Program-made: the position numbers and the translations under genes
In this document: positions 9,227 through 18,720 of the stretch, one piece after another
Numbering within the stretch: position 1 is the first letter of the stretch
Layout: each line of letters starts with the position of its first letter
Origin: Rhizobacter sp. SG703
GTDB lineage: Bacteria; Pseudomonadota; Gammaproteobacteria; Burkholderiales; Burkholderiaceae_C
NCBI RefSeq assembly: GCF_012275445.1
Contig: NZ_JAAZQK010000003.1
Coordinates: 434,001 to 498,000, forward strand
Direction of reading: 5' to 3'
Length of the DNA: 64,000 nt
The notes under the pieces: model-generated
The model's input: only the letters and a program-made list of their open reading frames with translations
Databases searched by the model: none
What the model was told of the DNA's origin: nothing

Positions 9227-9237
9227 CGTTCTCGATC

Positions 9238-10308
9238 TCAATCGTGATCGTCGGGAGGCGGAGCGTTTACTCCGCCTTGTCGCAGGGGCTCCAGATACTC
9301 TTCGATTTTTTTCTTCGCGATTTCGATGTTGATCATTTGCAGCAGCGTGGCAGGCTGTTTCCCATATGGTCGCGTCAGCTGTGACACATTCGCTGTCGCT
9401 TCGACCTGGGGTGTCTGACTCGGCTTGCCTTGATTGCACATCGTGTTGGCAACACGCGAATTCCGGAAGGCGGCAGGCTTTCCCTGTCTAGGCGTGACGC
9501 CGTCACGCGGGCGGATGCGCAGCACCACCAATTCTTTGTCCTTGGCTTGCCTCGCCGTCGCTTCGGAAAGATCTTGCCTCGCTAAGGTGGGGCTTGATCG
9601 AGTCCGGCCGACGCGCCGCTTTGCAGTGGCGGATTTCGCCACCTGATTCGGCACGGCATCGGGCAATTCGAATCGGCCCCGTGCGCCGCAGTTGGTCACG
9701 TCCATGGATTTGCACCGGTGGCGTTTCGACAGCTGTTGTGCTCGTCGCCCTCCGGTCGGCGTGGTGGATGGGCTCGCCCGCTCGGTGGCAGCTTCACCCG
9801 GCGTGGCATCTGTGGGCCGTGAAAACGTGGTGACCAACGGCGGATGGCGTGGATCGGCGGAAGCAGCTGTGCAACCCGATGGCGGGGCACGCTCCGCCTT
9901 GAGGCCTTCGAACGCTGAAACGGCGAGGTACAGCTGTTGGCGCAGCTGTTTGTTCTCGCAGTTGAGCTGAGCAATCTGGTCGTGCAGTGCCGCAACCAGC
10001 CCTTCCGATTCTGGAACCTCTTGCGGATTTCCATCACGGGCGTCCACTTTCTGCATGCTCGCCTTCCGGGGGCTGCGCAGGCGTTTGAGCCACGATGGAG
10101 AGCCCTCTTGCCCGAGCAACTCTCGGGAGGGCGTGGACCTTGATCGGGTGGCGGCAGGACGCGTGCTCAACCCGGCACGCCGGAGTGTCTCCGCGGCGCT
10201 GTTGCGCGGCGGCTTGATGGATTCGCTGCTTGGGTGACGATCGGCTGGCTCCTGAGTCGTTGGCGCCTCATGGCTCGCGCGAAGCTTGGCTTGGCTGACT
10301 CCACTCAT
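9238..10308 (-). CDS. Unknown, largely disordered protein with a coiled coil (paralogue B)
   Basis: 356 residues from ATG 10308, supported by GAGGAG seven bases upstream. No known domain recognised. The N-terminus is rich in Ser, Pro, Arg and Thr. An SPRKAS motif (79-84) precedes a short heptad-like coiled coil (about 103-140, with CENKQLRQQLYLAVSAFEGL), then a long low-complexity region, and the C-terminus has an amphipathic IAKKKIEEYLEPL helix. It lies directly downstream of a similar gene (10427-11386). Codon use is less GC-biased than in the neighbours, suggesting acquisition. An effector-like or host-interacting role is speculation. Confidence 0.6.
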   Translation of the reverse strand: MSGVSQAKLRASHEAPTTQEPADRHPSSESIKPPRNSAAETLRRAGLSTRPAATRSRSTPSRELLGQEGSPSWLKRLRSPRKASMQKVDARDGNPQEVPESEGLVAALHDQIAQLNCENKQLRQQLYLAVSAFEGLKAERAPPSGCTAASADPRHPPLVTTFSRPTDATPGEAATERASPSTTPTGGRRAQQLSKRHRCKSMDVTNCGARGRFELPDAVPNQVAKSATAKRRVGRTRSSPTLARQDLSEATARQAKDKELVVLRIRPRDGVTPRQGKPAAFRNSRVANTMCNQGKPSQTPQVEATANVSQLTRPYGKQPATLLQMINIEIAKKKIEEYLEPLRQGGVNAPPPDDHD

Positions 10309-10426
10309 TTCGGGCTCCTCGTTGGATTGGGAACGACATGAATGAGTGAGGAGTGAATCGCCAGGAGTTCCAATGCTTGCCGAGGGTTCTCCCTCGGGCA
10401 ACCCGATCAAGGTCGCTGCGGCGCCA

Positions 10427-11386
10427 TCACTGGTTCGCCGTGCCTGGGGTCGTGTCCGGCACGGCCTGAGACAAGTTCTCCCGTTCGCGCTCCAGTTGCC
10501 TGACCCGAGCCAGTGCGAGACCGAGCTGCTGCTTCCATTTCTTGGCTTCCTCCTTCCATTCGTCGGTCTCGTCCTTCAGTTTTTTGTTTTTTTCCTTCAA
10601 GCGTTGAATCTTCTCTTCAGGTCGCTCGGGGCGCGGTGGCAATCCCCCATCAGCGGCTTCGGCGAGGCTGGACTTGCGAGGAGAACGGCTCTGTTCGTTG
10701 ATTCTCCGGACGAGATCTGGGTTGCACAGCCTGGGCACGTGAGGGGCCTTGTCGGGTAGCGACGCCCGCGCCGTCGCCTCTGGCGTCCGCGGAGACTGGC
10801 TTGCGGCCCTGGGACGCGTCAAGCTGCGGGGGCTGATGCTGGCAGACCGCTTGAGAAAGCGCGCAATGGGTGACGACTTTCGAGGAGAGTCCTCCTCTGG
10901 CCGCCTGTGCGCTGCTTCTGAACGGCCCAGGTGGTCGCGCTGGCCCGTCGGCCTGGGACTCCCAGGTTGCGAGTGTGGTCCGTCGTTGGCATCGACCTCG
11001 ACCGGTCTGGCCCGATGCGTCGCAGAACTTCTTTGCAGCTGAGCGCGGCGTTCCTCGCTTTTCTTCAGATCTTTTTCGAACTGCACTTTGCGTTCGAACG
11101 TTGCATTGGCCTCATCAGTCCGTGGCAGGCTGGATCGCAAGGAACTTTGCTGCGTTGCCTTCTCCTTGTGCGAACCGCCTGGGGGGCTGGACCTTGAACG
11201 CGCAGGCCTTGATGCCTGAAGCGGCGTCGAAAACAGCCGGTTCTGATCGTTGCTCAACTTGAGTCGAATCTCTTCCATTTTTCTGGAGATCGGCTCCCGT
11301 GCGTTCGCTTGCGCGGGGGCTTCCGACTTTCGTCTTGTTGTCTTGTAATAAAGGCCTCGGGACTTCTGGGACTTGTCGGGATTCAC
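10427..11386 (-). CDS. Unknown, largely disordered protein with a C-terminal coiled coil (paralogue A)
   Basis: 319 residues from GTG 11386, preceded by GGAG at seven bases. No known domain seen. Low-complexity Ser/Arg/Pro sequence with two SPRKSS motifs (167 and 235) is followed by a strongly charged coiled coil (about 257-305, EEKIQRLKEKNKKLKDETDE onward). The order SPRK[SA]S, then a coiled coil containing [KR]QQL-LA and ending in an ER pair, is shared with the gene downstream, so the two look like tandem paralogues. An intrinsic terminator lies 85 bases upstream on the same strand. Base composition differs from the surroundings. Confidence 0.6.
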   Translation of the reverse strand: MNPDKSQKSRGLYYKTTRRKSEAPAQANAREPISRKMEEIRLKLSNDQNRLFSTPLQASRPARSRSSPPGGSHKEKATQQSSLRSSLPRTDEANATFERKVQFEKDLKKSEERRAQLQRSSATHRARPVEVDANDGPHSQPGSPRPTGQRDHLGRSEAAHRRPEEDSPRKSSPIARFLKRSASISPRSLTRPRAASQSPRTPEATARASLPDKAPHVPRLCNPDLVRRINEQSRSPRKSSLAEAADGGLPPRPERPEEKIQRLKEKNKKLKDETDEWKEEAKKWKQQLGLALARVRQLERERENLSQAVPDTTPGTANQ

Positions 11387-11470
11387 AGCAACTCCATTGA
11401 GCCATCAGCTCGGCAATGAACAACGAGCACTGAGTCACCGTGACGCCCCACCAGTTCCATGCGAACCGCA

Positions 11471-11500
11471 AAAAGCAAAAGGGCCACCTTCGGGTGGCCC
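11471..11500 (-). terminator. Intrinsic terminator reading leftward
   Basis: On the minus strand GGGCCACC-CGAA-GGTGGCCC forms an 8-bp stem with a tetraloop and is followed by TTTTGCTTTTT. The opposite direction lacks a T-run. It sits 85 bases before the GTG of the 319-residue gene, so it either ends a small upstream transcript or acts as a leader attenuator. Confidence 0.75.
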
Positions 11501-11506
11501 TTGTAG

Positions 11507-11674
11507 CTACCGAACATCGTTCGGGGACGAACGAGACGGGGGTCTTGGCGCCGGGTACGGGTTCCGGACTCCGCCCAATAGTGCGGTCGGTTTGTCGCCT
11601 TGATGAAGATGAATTGTGCCGAAGCCTCGCAAGGCCCATCCATCGAAAAGCACGATGAAAGCAACGCTTGTCAT
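11507..11674 (-). CDS. Possible small ORF (55 residues) ending at the terminator
   Basis: ATG 11674 opens a 55-codon frame (MTSVAFIVLFDGWALRGFG at its start, NPYPAPRPPSRSSPNDVR at its end) whose TAG stop lies 7 bases before the leftward terminator hairpin. That position would suit the end of a transcript. No ribosome site is evident and codon use is not biased to G/C, so it may instead mark a non-coding RNA. The rest of the 400-base gap (11387-11785) shows nothing else I can name. Confidence 0.2.
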   Translation of the reverse strand: MTSVAFIVLFDGWALRGFGTIHLHQGDKPTALLGGVRNPYPAPRPPSRSSPNDVR

Positions 11675-11785
11675 GCGATGTCAGGAGCAAGCGGATAAGC
11701 TCCCGCCCTCCCATCTCTCGCGTGCCGCCGGACCACCGATCCACGCGGCGCCCCAACCGCTCCCAACCCGTGGAGATCGACTCGC

Positions 11786-13669
11786 GTGTTCCGCTACTTC
11801 GAGAACCTGCTACACCCTTACCCCGACGCGGTGCCCGCGCCGCCGCCGCGCGGCTTCTTCGCCTTCGTGTGGGCGTGCACGCTCGGCTCGCGCCGCTTCG
11901 TGCTCGGCATGATGCTGCTGACGGCCGCGTTCGGCGTGTTCGAGGCCATGCTGTTCAGCATGATGAGCCGCGTCGTCGACTGGCTCGGCGCCACCAGGCC
12001 CGCCGAGCTGTGGCCGACGCACAGCCTGACGCTGCTGCTGCTGGCCGCGATCCTGCTGGCCAGCCCGATCGCCGCGGCCTTGCAGACGCTCTTCAAGCAC
12101 CAGGCGCTGGCCGGCAACTTCCCGATGCGGCTGCGCTGGAACTTCCACCGGTTGATGCTCGCGCAGAGCATGAACTTCTACCAGGACGAGTTCGCCGGCC
12201 GCGTCGCGGCCAAGGTGATGCAGACCTCGCTCGCGGTGCGCGACACGGTGATGATCCTGACCGACGTGCTGGTCTTCGTGATCATCTACTTCGCGACGAT
12301 GGCGGCGGTGGTCGGTACCTTCGATGCACGGCTGCTGGTGCCTTTCCTCGCGTGGCTGGGCCTGTACGTCGCGGCGCTGCGCTACTTCGTGCCGCGCCTG
12401 GGCAAGGTCGGCCAGGCGCAGGCCGACGCGCGCTCGCTGATGACCGGCCGCATCACCGACGCATACACCAACATCGCGACGGTCAAGCTGTTCTCGCATG
12501 CGCAGCGCGAGGCCGGCTTCGCCCGTTCGGCGATGCAGGAGTTCATGCAGACGGCCTATGCGCAGATGCGGCTGGTGAGCGGCTTCGAGATCGTGAACCA
12601 CAGCCTGAGCATCGGGCTGATCATGTCGACCACCGGCGCCACGCTGTGGCTGTGGGTGCAGGGCGAGCTCGGCATCGGCGCGGTCGCCGCGGCCACCGCG
12701 ATGGCGCTGCGCCTGAACGGCATCTCGCACTGGATCATGTGGGAGATGGCCTCGCTGTTCGAGCACATCGGCACGGTGCACGACGGCATCAACACCTTGT
12801 CGCGCCCGCAGGCGGTGGTCGACCGGCCCGATGCGCGCACGCTGTCGGTGACGCGCGGCGAGATCCGCTTCGAGCAAGTGGGCTTCGCGTACGGCGGCAG
12901 CAAGCCGGTGATCGACGGACTGTCGCTGCACATCCGCCCGGGCGAGAAGATCGGGCTGGTCGGGCGCTCGGGCGCCGGCAAGTCGACGATCGTGAACCTG
13001 CTGCTGCGCTTCTACGACATCGAATCGGGCCGCGTGCTGATCGACGGGCAGGACATCGCCGGCGTGACGCAGGACAGCCTGCGCGCGCAGATCGGCATGG
13101 TGACGCAGGACACCTCGCTGCTGCACCGCTCGGTGCGCGACAACATCCTGTACGGCCGCCCCGATGCCGACGACCCGCAGATGGTGGCGGCCGCGAAGCG
13201 CGCCGAGGCGCATGAGTTCATCCAGGGGCTGACCGACCCGAAGGGGCGCCAGGCCTACGACGCGCACGTCGGCGAGCGCGGCGTCAAGCTGAGCGGCGGC
13301 CAGCGCCAGCGCATCGCGATCGCGCGCGTGATGCTGAAGGACGCGCCGATCCTGTTGCTCGACGAAGCCACCAGCGCGCTCGACTCCGAGGTCGAGGCGG
13401 CGATCCAGGCGAGCCTGTACCGGCTGATGGAAGGCAAGACGGTGGTGGCGATCGCGCACCGGCTGTCGACCATCGCCGCGATGGACCGGCTGATCGTGCT
13501 CGACAAGGGGCGCATCGTCGAGGAAGGGGATCACCGCAGCCTGCTGGCGCACGGCGGGCTGTATGCGCGGCTGTGGGCGCACCAGAGCGGTGGATTCCTC
13601 GGGGAGGAGACGGCCGATGGGGAAGACCTGCCGCCGGGGGCGAGGCGGCAGGTGGAGTCGGTCAGCTGA
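11786..13669 (+). CDS. ABC transporter, fused permease and ATPase (MsbA/exporter type)
   Basis: 627 residues from GTG 11786. A six-helix transmembrane region fills the first half. The nucleotide-binding domain carries Walker A GRSGAGKST (about 392-400), the LSGGQ signature near 502 and Walker B ILLLDEATS near 522, followed by the switch His in IAHRLSTI. This is a complete half-transporter that should homodimerise as an exporter of lipid or drug-like substrates. The substrate is not predictable. It is not in an obvious operon. Confidence 0.9.
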   Translation: MFRYFENLLHPYPDAVPAPPPRGFFAFVWACTLGSRRFVLGMMLLTAAFGVFEAMLFSMMSRVVDWLGATRPAELWPTHSLTLLLLAAILLASPIAAALQTLFKHQALAGNFPMRLRWNFHRLMLAQSMNFYQDEFAGRVAAKVMQTSLAVRDTVMILTDVLVFVIIYFATMAAVVGTFDARLLVPFLAWLGLYVAALRYFVPRLGKVGQAQADARSLMTGRITDAYTNIATVKLFSHAQREAGFARSAMQEFMQTAYAQMRLVSGFEIVNHSLSIGLIMSTTGATLWLWVQGELGIGAVAAATAMALRLNGISHWIMWEMASLFEHIGTVHDGINTLSRPQAVVDRPDARTLSVTRGEIRFEQVGFAYGGSKPVIDGLSLHIRPGEKIGLVGRSGAGKSTIVNLLLRFYDIESGRVLIDGQDIAGVTQDSLRAQIGMVTQDTSLLHRSVRDNILYGRPDADDPQMVAAAKRAEAHEFIQGLTDPKGRQAYDAHVGERGVKLSGGQRQRIAIARVMLKDAPILLLDEATSALDSEVEAAIQASLYRLMEGKTVVAIAHRLSTIAAMDRLIVLDKGRIVEEGDHRSLLAHGGLYARLWAHQSGGFLGEETADGEDLPPGARRQVESVS

Positions 13670-13676
13670 CTCGAAT

Positions 13677-13847
13677 TTATAGAAATCCCTTTTCACCAAG
13701 GGAATCCTGGACGAATTTTTTTGTTAGCTCGAGTTTTGCTGCCTTCTCGGCCTTCTTGATTGCCTTGGCTTCTGCTTTCTTCGCCTTGGCTGCTTCTTCT
13801 TCCGCTGTGAGAGTCTTCGGCCTCAAAAGACTTTTGATCGAATCCAT
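13677..13847 (-). CDS. Small Lys/Ala-rich protein
   Basis: 56 residues from ATG 13847 (MDSIKSLLRPKTLTAEEEAA...), with a continuous charged helix of alternating Ala, Lys and Glu (EAAKAKKAEAKAIKKAEKAAK). A longer frame to 13910 exists but the shorter start is more natural. No family recognised. It is convergent with the ABC gene, seven bases from its stop. The codons AAA, GAA and TTT are more frequent than usual for this genome. Confidence 0.5.
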   Translation of the reverse strand: MDSIKSLLRPKTLTAEEEAAKAKKAEAKAIKKAEKAAKLELTKKFVQDSLGEKGFL

Positions 13848-13928
13848 CGTGTTGATCCAAAGGGTGGTGACGCGTCTAAGTGGCAATCTGGCCCAGACCG
13901 GTTCCATCACTTTTTTGGAGCGCGCAAC

Positions 13929-14135
13929 TCAGCGGTGCCCATCCCAATCGCGCCGGTCGTGATCGCGGTCACGCCAGTCGCGTCCCGGGCCCGGGCTGTA
14001 GTACGGCGCCGGTTCGACCACCACGGTGCGCTGGCGGTAGCCGCGCGGTGGCACGACGATGCAGGCGCTGAGCATTTGCGTCACGGCAAGGATGCCGACC
14101 AGGCCCAGCACGCGGCGGTTCAGAAAGCGTTTCAT
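13929..14135 (-). CDS. Small lipoprotein
   Basis: 68 residues from ATG 14135. The signal MKRFLNRRVLGLVGILAVTQ ends in lipobox LSAC (Cys25). The mature part is short and dominated by Arg, Asp, Tyr and Pro (YYSPGPGRDWRDRDHDRRDW), a composition common in small Burkholderiales envelope lipoproteins. Function unknown. Confidence 0.7.
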   Translation of the reverse strand: MKRFLNRRVLGLVGILAVTQMLSACIVVPPRGYRQRTVVVEPAPYYSPGPGRDWRDRDHDRRDWDGHR

Positions 14136-14255
14136 CGTGGATCTCCTGAAGGCCGGACAGCGGCCCTGCGACGACAACGGGCGCCGTCACGGCGATGTTG
14201 ACGCCCTGGCGTTGCTGCGAGGTAAAGGCGAGGTATCCGTGTGTTCGAGGCCCGG

Positions 14256-14741
14256 CTATCCGACCTCGATGACCGGCTTCGCGCGCCGCTGCCGCTCCAG
14301 CATCCACAGCAGGTACGCCACGATCGCGATGTTCAGCAGCAGCGTCGCGACGCGCAGCGGGCTCACGCGGTGCAGCAGTTCGTAGAGCTCCACCGGCACA
14401 TAGATCGCGCCACCCGCCGCACCGAGCCACGCGCCCCAGCGGTAGCCGCGCCACAGGCCGTACGCTTCGGCCAGTCGCACGCACGAGTACAAGGCCGCGA
14501 GGCCGGCCAGCAGCCACAGCCGCGCATCGGTCAGCTGCGAACTGGCTTCGAGGAAGATGTGCGGGAAATGCCGGTCCGGGTCGAGGTGCAGCCCGGCGAC
14601 CAGCGCTTCGGCCAGGTGCCGCACGTCGCGGTGCAGCAGCGACAGCAGCCCGAAGCCGCCGGCCAGCACCGCCAGGCCCTTGATCGCCTCGAACAACGCG
14701 ACCAGCTGCATCGTGCGCGGCGGGTGAGGGCGGGTCGTCAT
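14256..14741 (-). CDS. DUF2127 membrane protein
   Basis: 161 residues with about four hydrophobic segments. FEAIKGLAVLAGGFGLLSLLHRDVRHLAEALV and the LAEAYGLWRGYRWGAWLG block match the DUF2127 family of inner-membrane proteins. The ATG at 14741 overlaps the stop of the upstream ferredoxin gene as ATGA, so the two are translationally coupled. Function unknown. Confidence 0.85.
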   Translation of the reverse strand: MTTRPHPPRTMQLVALFEAIKGLAVLAGGFGLLSLLHRDVRHLAEALVAGLHLDPDRHFPHIFLEASSQLTDARLWLLAGLAALYSCVRLAEAYGLWRGYRWGAWLGAAGGAIYVPVELYELLHRVSPLRVATLLLNIAIVAYLLWMLERQRRAKPVIEVG

Positions 14742-15063
14742 GAGGTCAGCGGCCGCGCGGCGGGTGCGTCGATCACGACGTCGCTGCACGGCTGCGCGAC
14801 GCACGGCAGGATGAAGCCTTCGGCTTTCTCGTCGGCGCTCAGCCCTGGCCACTCGATCGGGTACGCGATGCGGCCGCTGACGAGCTTGCACAGGCAGGCG
14901 CGACAGGTGCCGTTGCGGCACGAACTGGGCAGCCGCAGCCCGGCCAGTTGCGCCGACTTCACGAGCCCCTGCCTCGCCGGTGCCGTGAAGCGGAAGCCGC
15001 CCGGCTCGACGAGCGCCTCGAACGGCCCGGCTTCAAGCGGCGCGGCGCTGTCGTCGCCTCCGC

Positions 15064-15067
<4 letters not shown>
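14738..15067 (-). CDS. Plant-type 2Fe-2S ferredoxin
   Basis: 109 residues. Cys50, Cys55 and Cys58 (SSCRNGTCRACLC) plus Cys89 (ILPCVAQP) give the CX4CX2C-Xn-C pattern that ligates a plant-type 2Fe-2S cluster. An electron-transfer role is expected; no reductase is nearby. It is coupled at both ends: ATGA overlap with dbpA upstream and with the DUF2127 gene downstream. Confidence 0.85.
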
Positions 15068-16464
<1,397 letters not shown>

Positions 16465-16498
16465 GGCGCGGATTATCCGCGCGCCCTCCGACGGCCGC

Positions 16499-17935
16499 TC
16501 AGCGCGCGGCGGCGCGTGCCAGCGCCTGGCTTGCGACTGCCCCCGCGGACAGCTGCTTCGTGAGGTACTCGGCCAGCCGCACGTGCTGGCTGAACACGAC
16601 GTTGAAGCGCAGGTGCGGGTCGCCGGCGTTGTCGGCCATGAAGGTGGCGCCGCGCGCGAGCAGGATGCCGTTGCGGTAGGCATCCTTCACCAGCTCGTCG
16701 ATGTCGATGCCGTGCGGCACGGTTCCCCACAGGAACAGGCCGCCTTCGCCGGGGTGGTCGAGCAGCACGCCGGCCTGGCGCAGTTGGCGCGTGGCCAGGC
16801 CGCGCGCGGTGCCGAGCTTCTGCTGCAGCCGGTCGATGTGCTTGCGGAAGCGGCCGGTCGACAGCAGTTCGAGCAGCACGTATTCGTTCAGCGACGCGGT
16901 CGTCAGCACCGACAGGATCTTCTCGCGCAGCAGCGGCTTCAGCCACTGCGGCTCGGCCGCGATGTAGCCCAGGCGCAGCGCGGGGCTCAGCGCCTTGCAG
17001 AAGCTGGAGTAGTAGATGACGTTGCGCAGCTCCGACAGCTGCGCGAGGCGCGTCGGGTGGCCGGGGTGGAAGTGGCTTTGCACGTCGTCCTCGGCGACCA
17101 GGAAGCCGTGGCGGTCGGCCAGCCCGAGGATGCGGTGCAGGTTGGCGGCGCTGCTGCTCCAGCCGGTCGGGTTGTGCAGCACGCTCTGCACGAAGAACAG
17201 GCGCGGCCGCTGTGCGGTGCAGGCGGCCTCGATCTGCGCCAGGTCGGGCCCGTCGTGGCGCCGCGTGATCGGCACGATGCGCACGCCCATCTGCCGCAGC
17301 CGGTCGAACAGCAGGTGGTAGCCGGGGTTGTCGACCATCACCGCATCGCCCGGTTGCAGGAAGCTGCGGCAGATCAGGTCGATCGCGTGCGTGCCGCCGT
17401 AGGTGGTGAGGATGCGGCTCGCATCGGCCGCGATGCCCTGGCCGCGCATCAGCGTCGAGATGCGCTCGCGCAGCTCGGGCAGCCCCTGCGGCGGGCAGCG
17501 CGCCGCCATGCCGCCGTTGGCGCGTGCCAGCCCGCGCTGCACGACGGTGGCGGGGATCGCGTCCTCGAGCCACGACACCGGCAACGAACCGGCGCTGACC
17601 GGCAGCAGGCCGGCGCGCTGGTCGTGCGCCTGCTGCACCAGCCAGACGGCGTCCTGTTCTTCGCCGGCTTCGAGCAGCGCCTCGAGGGCGGGCGGGGCCG
17701 CGGTCTCGCAGACGAAGAAGCCGGCGGTGCCGCGCGATTCGACGACGGCCGACGCCACCAGCCGGTCGTAGGCGGTGACCACGGTGTTCGGGCTCACGCC
17801 AAGCTGCCGCGCCAGCGTGCGGATCGACGGCAACTTGGCGCCGGCCGACAGGCGAGCGCCGTCGACCAGCGCGCGCAGGCGGGTCTCGATCTGGTCGGCG
17901 AGCGGAACGGAAGAGTCGCGGTCGAGGGAGAACAC
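16499..17935 (-). CDS. MocR-type (GntR HTH + aminotransferase fold) transcription regulator
   Basis: 478 residues. The first 75 form a GntR winged helix (LADQIETRLRALVDGARLSAG, LARQLGVSPNTVVTAYDRL). The rest is a fold-type I aminotransferase domain with NPTGW and a PLP-lysine context SSFCKALSPALRLGY. MocR proteins use PLP or amino-acid derivatives as effectors. It lies 28 bases after the LysE exporter gene in the same direction, so it probably controls that exporter, although most MocR genes are divergent from their targets. Confidence 0.88.
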   Translation of the reverse strand: MFSLDRDSSVPLADQIETRLRALVDGARLSAGAKLPSIRTLARQLGVSPNTVVTAYDRLVASAVVESRGTAGFFVCETAAPPALEALLEAGEEQDAVWLVQQAHDQRAGLLPVSAGSLPVSWLEDAIPATVVQRGLARANGGMAARCPPQGLPELRERISTLMRGQGIAADASRILTTYGGTHAIDLICRSFLQPGDAVMVDNPGYHLLFDRLRQMGVRIVPITRRHDGPDLAQIEAACTAQRPRLFFVQSVLHNPTGWSSSAANLHRILGLADRHGFLVAEDDVQSHFHPGHPTRLAQLSELRNVIYYSSFCKALSPALRLGYIAAEPQWLKPLLREKILSVLTTASLNEYVLLELLSTGRFRKHIDRLQQKLGTARGLATRQLRQAGVLLDHPGEGGLFLWGTVPHGIDIDELVKDAYRNGILLARGATFMADNAGDPHLRFNVVFSQHVRLAEYLTKQLSAGAVASQALARAAAR

Positions 17936-17963
17936 GGGCGTCCTTGGAGGTCCAGCGGGATGT

Positions 17964-18551
17964 TCATCGCGTCAGCAGCAGCACGGCCAGCACCGCCAGC
18001 GATCCCGCCATGATGGCATTGAACGCCTCGCGCCAGCCGGGGCGCGTCAGCACGCGGCGCAGCCCGGCGCCGAACAGCGTCCACAGCGAGATGCACGGGA
18101 AGTTGGTCGCCAGCGTGATCGCCAGCACCAGCAGCGCAGCCACGCCGGTCGGCATGCCGGTGGGCATGAACACCGTCGCGACGGTGACCGACTTGAGCCA
18201 GGTCTTCGGATTGACGAACTGGAATGCGGCCGCCTCGACGAAGCCGACCGGCTTCGCGAGTTCGGTGCCGAACACCACCGGCGTGGTCAGCTTCCAGGCC
18301 ATCCACAGCAGGAACAGCGCGCCGGCAATGCGCAGGGCGTCGTGGATCGCCGGATGGTCCGCGAGCAGCGTGCCCAGGCCCATGCAGGTCAACCAGGTCT
18401 GCACGCCGCCGCCGAGGCTGACGCCCAGCAGGTGCGGCAGGCTGCGCCGGTAGCCGAAGTTCGCTCCCGAGGTGGTCAGCAGGATGTTGTTCGGGCCGGG
18501 TGTCGCCGACATCAGCAGCGAGTAGCTCAGCAGGGGCAGCAGGTCGTTCAT
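17964..18551 (-). CDS. LysE/RhtB-family amino-acid exporter
   Basis: 195 residues with five to six hydrophobic spans. The N-terminal SATPGPNNILLTTSGANFG is the LysE-family signature, and FVNPKTWLKSV is also conserved. Expected to export an amino acid or a related metabolite across the inner membrane. First gene of a probable operon with the MocR regulator downstream. Confidence 0.9.
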   Translation of the reverse strand: MNDLLPLLSYSLLMSATPGPNNILLTTSGANFGYRRSLPHLLGVSLGGGVQTWLTCMGLGTLLADHPAIHDALRIAGALFLLWMAWKLTTPVVFGTELAKPVGFVEAAAFQFVNPKTWLKSVTVATVFMPTGMPTGVAALLVLAITLATNFPCISLWTLFGAGLRRVLTRPGWREAFNAIMAGSLAVLAVLLLTR

Positions 18552-18609
18552 CGTGTCTCCTCAGGATGGAGACGAGCTTAGGAACGAGGCGGCGGCGCGT
18601 GAAGCTACA

Positions 18610-18652
18610 GGCGCGGGCGGTGCGCCCGGCACTGTATCAATCGGCGCGGGCG
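18610..18652. promoter_or_regulatory. Candidate operator between lysE and the dehydratase gene
   Basis: Two identical GGCGCGGGCG decamers occur at 18610-18619 and 18643-18652, 33 bases apart, with ACTGTATC between them and ACAGT just after. Direct repeats are the usual architecture of MocR binding sites, and the regulator is encoded in the leftward operon. Inference only. Confidence 0.35.
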
Positions 18653-18720
18653 CACAGTTTCAGCGCGCGGCGGCTGGGCTACGCTGGTGCATCCCTTTCA
18701 CGCCTTCACGGATGCCGACG

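Noticed and set aside
11519..11545. TTCG-spaced-TTCG pair resembling a plant-inducible (hrp) promoter box near the islet
   Set aside because: Spacing is 12-13 bases rather than the 15-16 expected for that box.
11383..11664. 93-codon minus-strand frame whose stop overlaps the GTG start of the islet gene (GTGA)
   Set aside because: The overlap is attractive, but the strong terminator hairpin lies inside the frame, so full-length translation from an upstream promoter is unlikely. No protein-like features.
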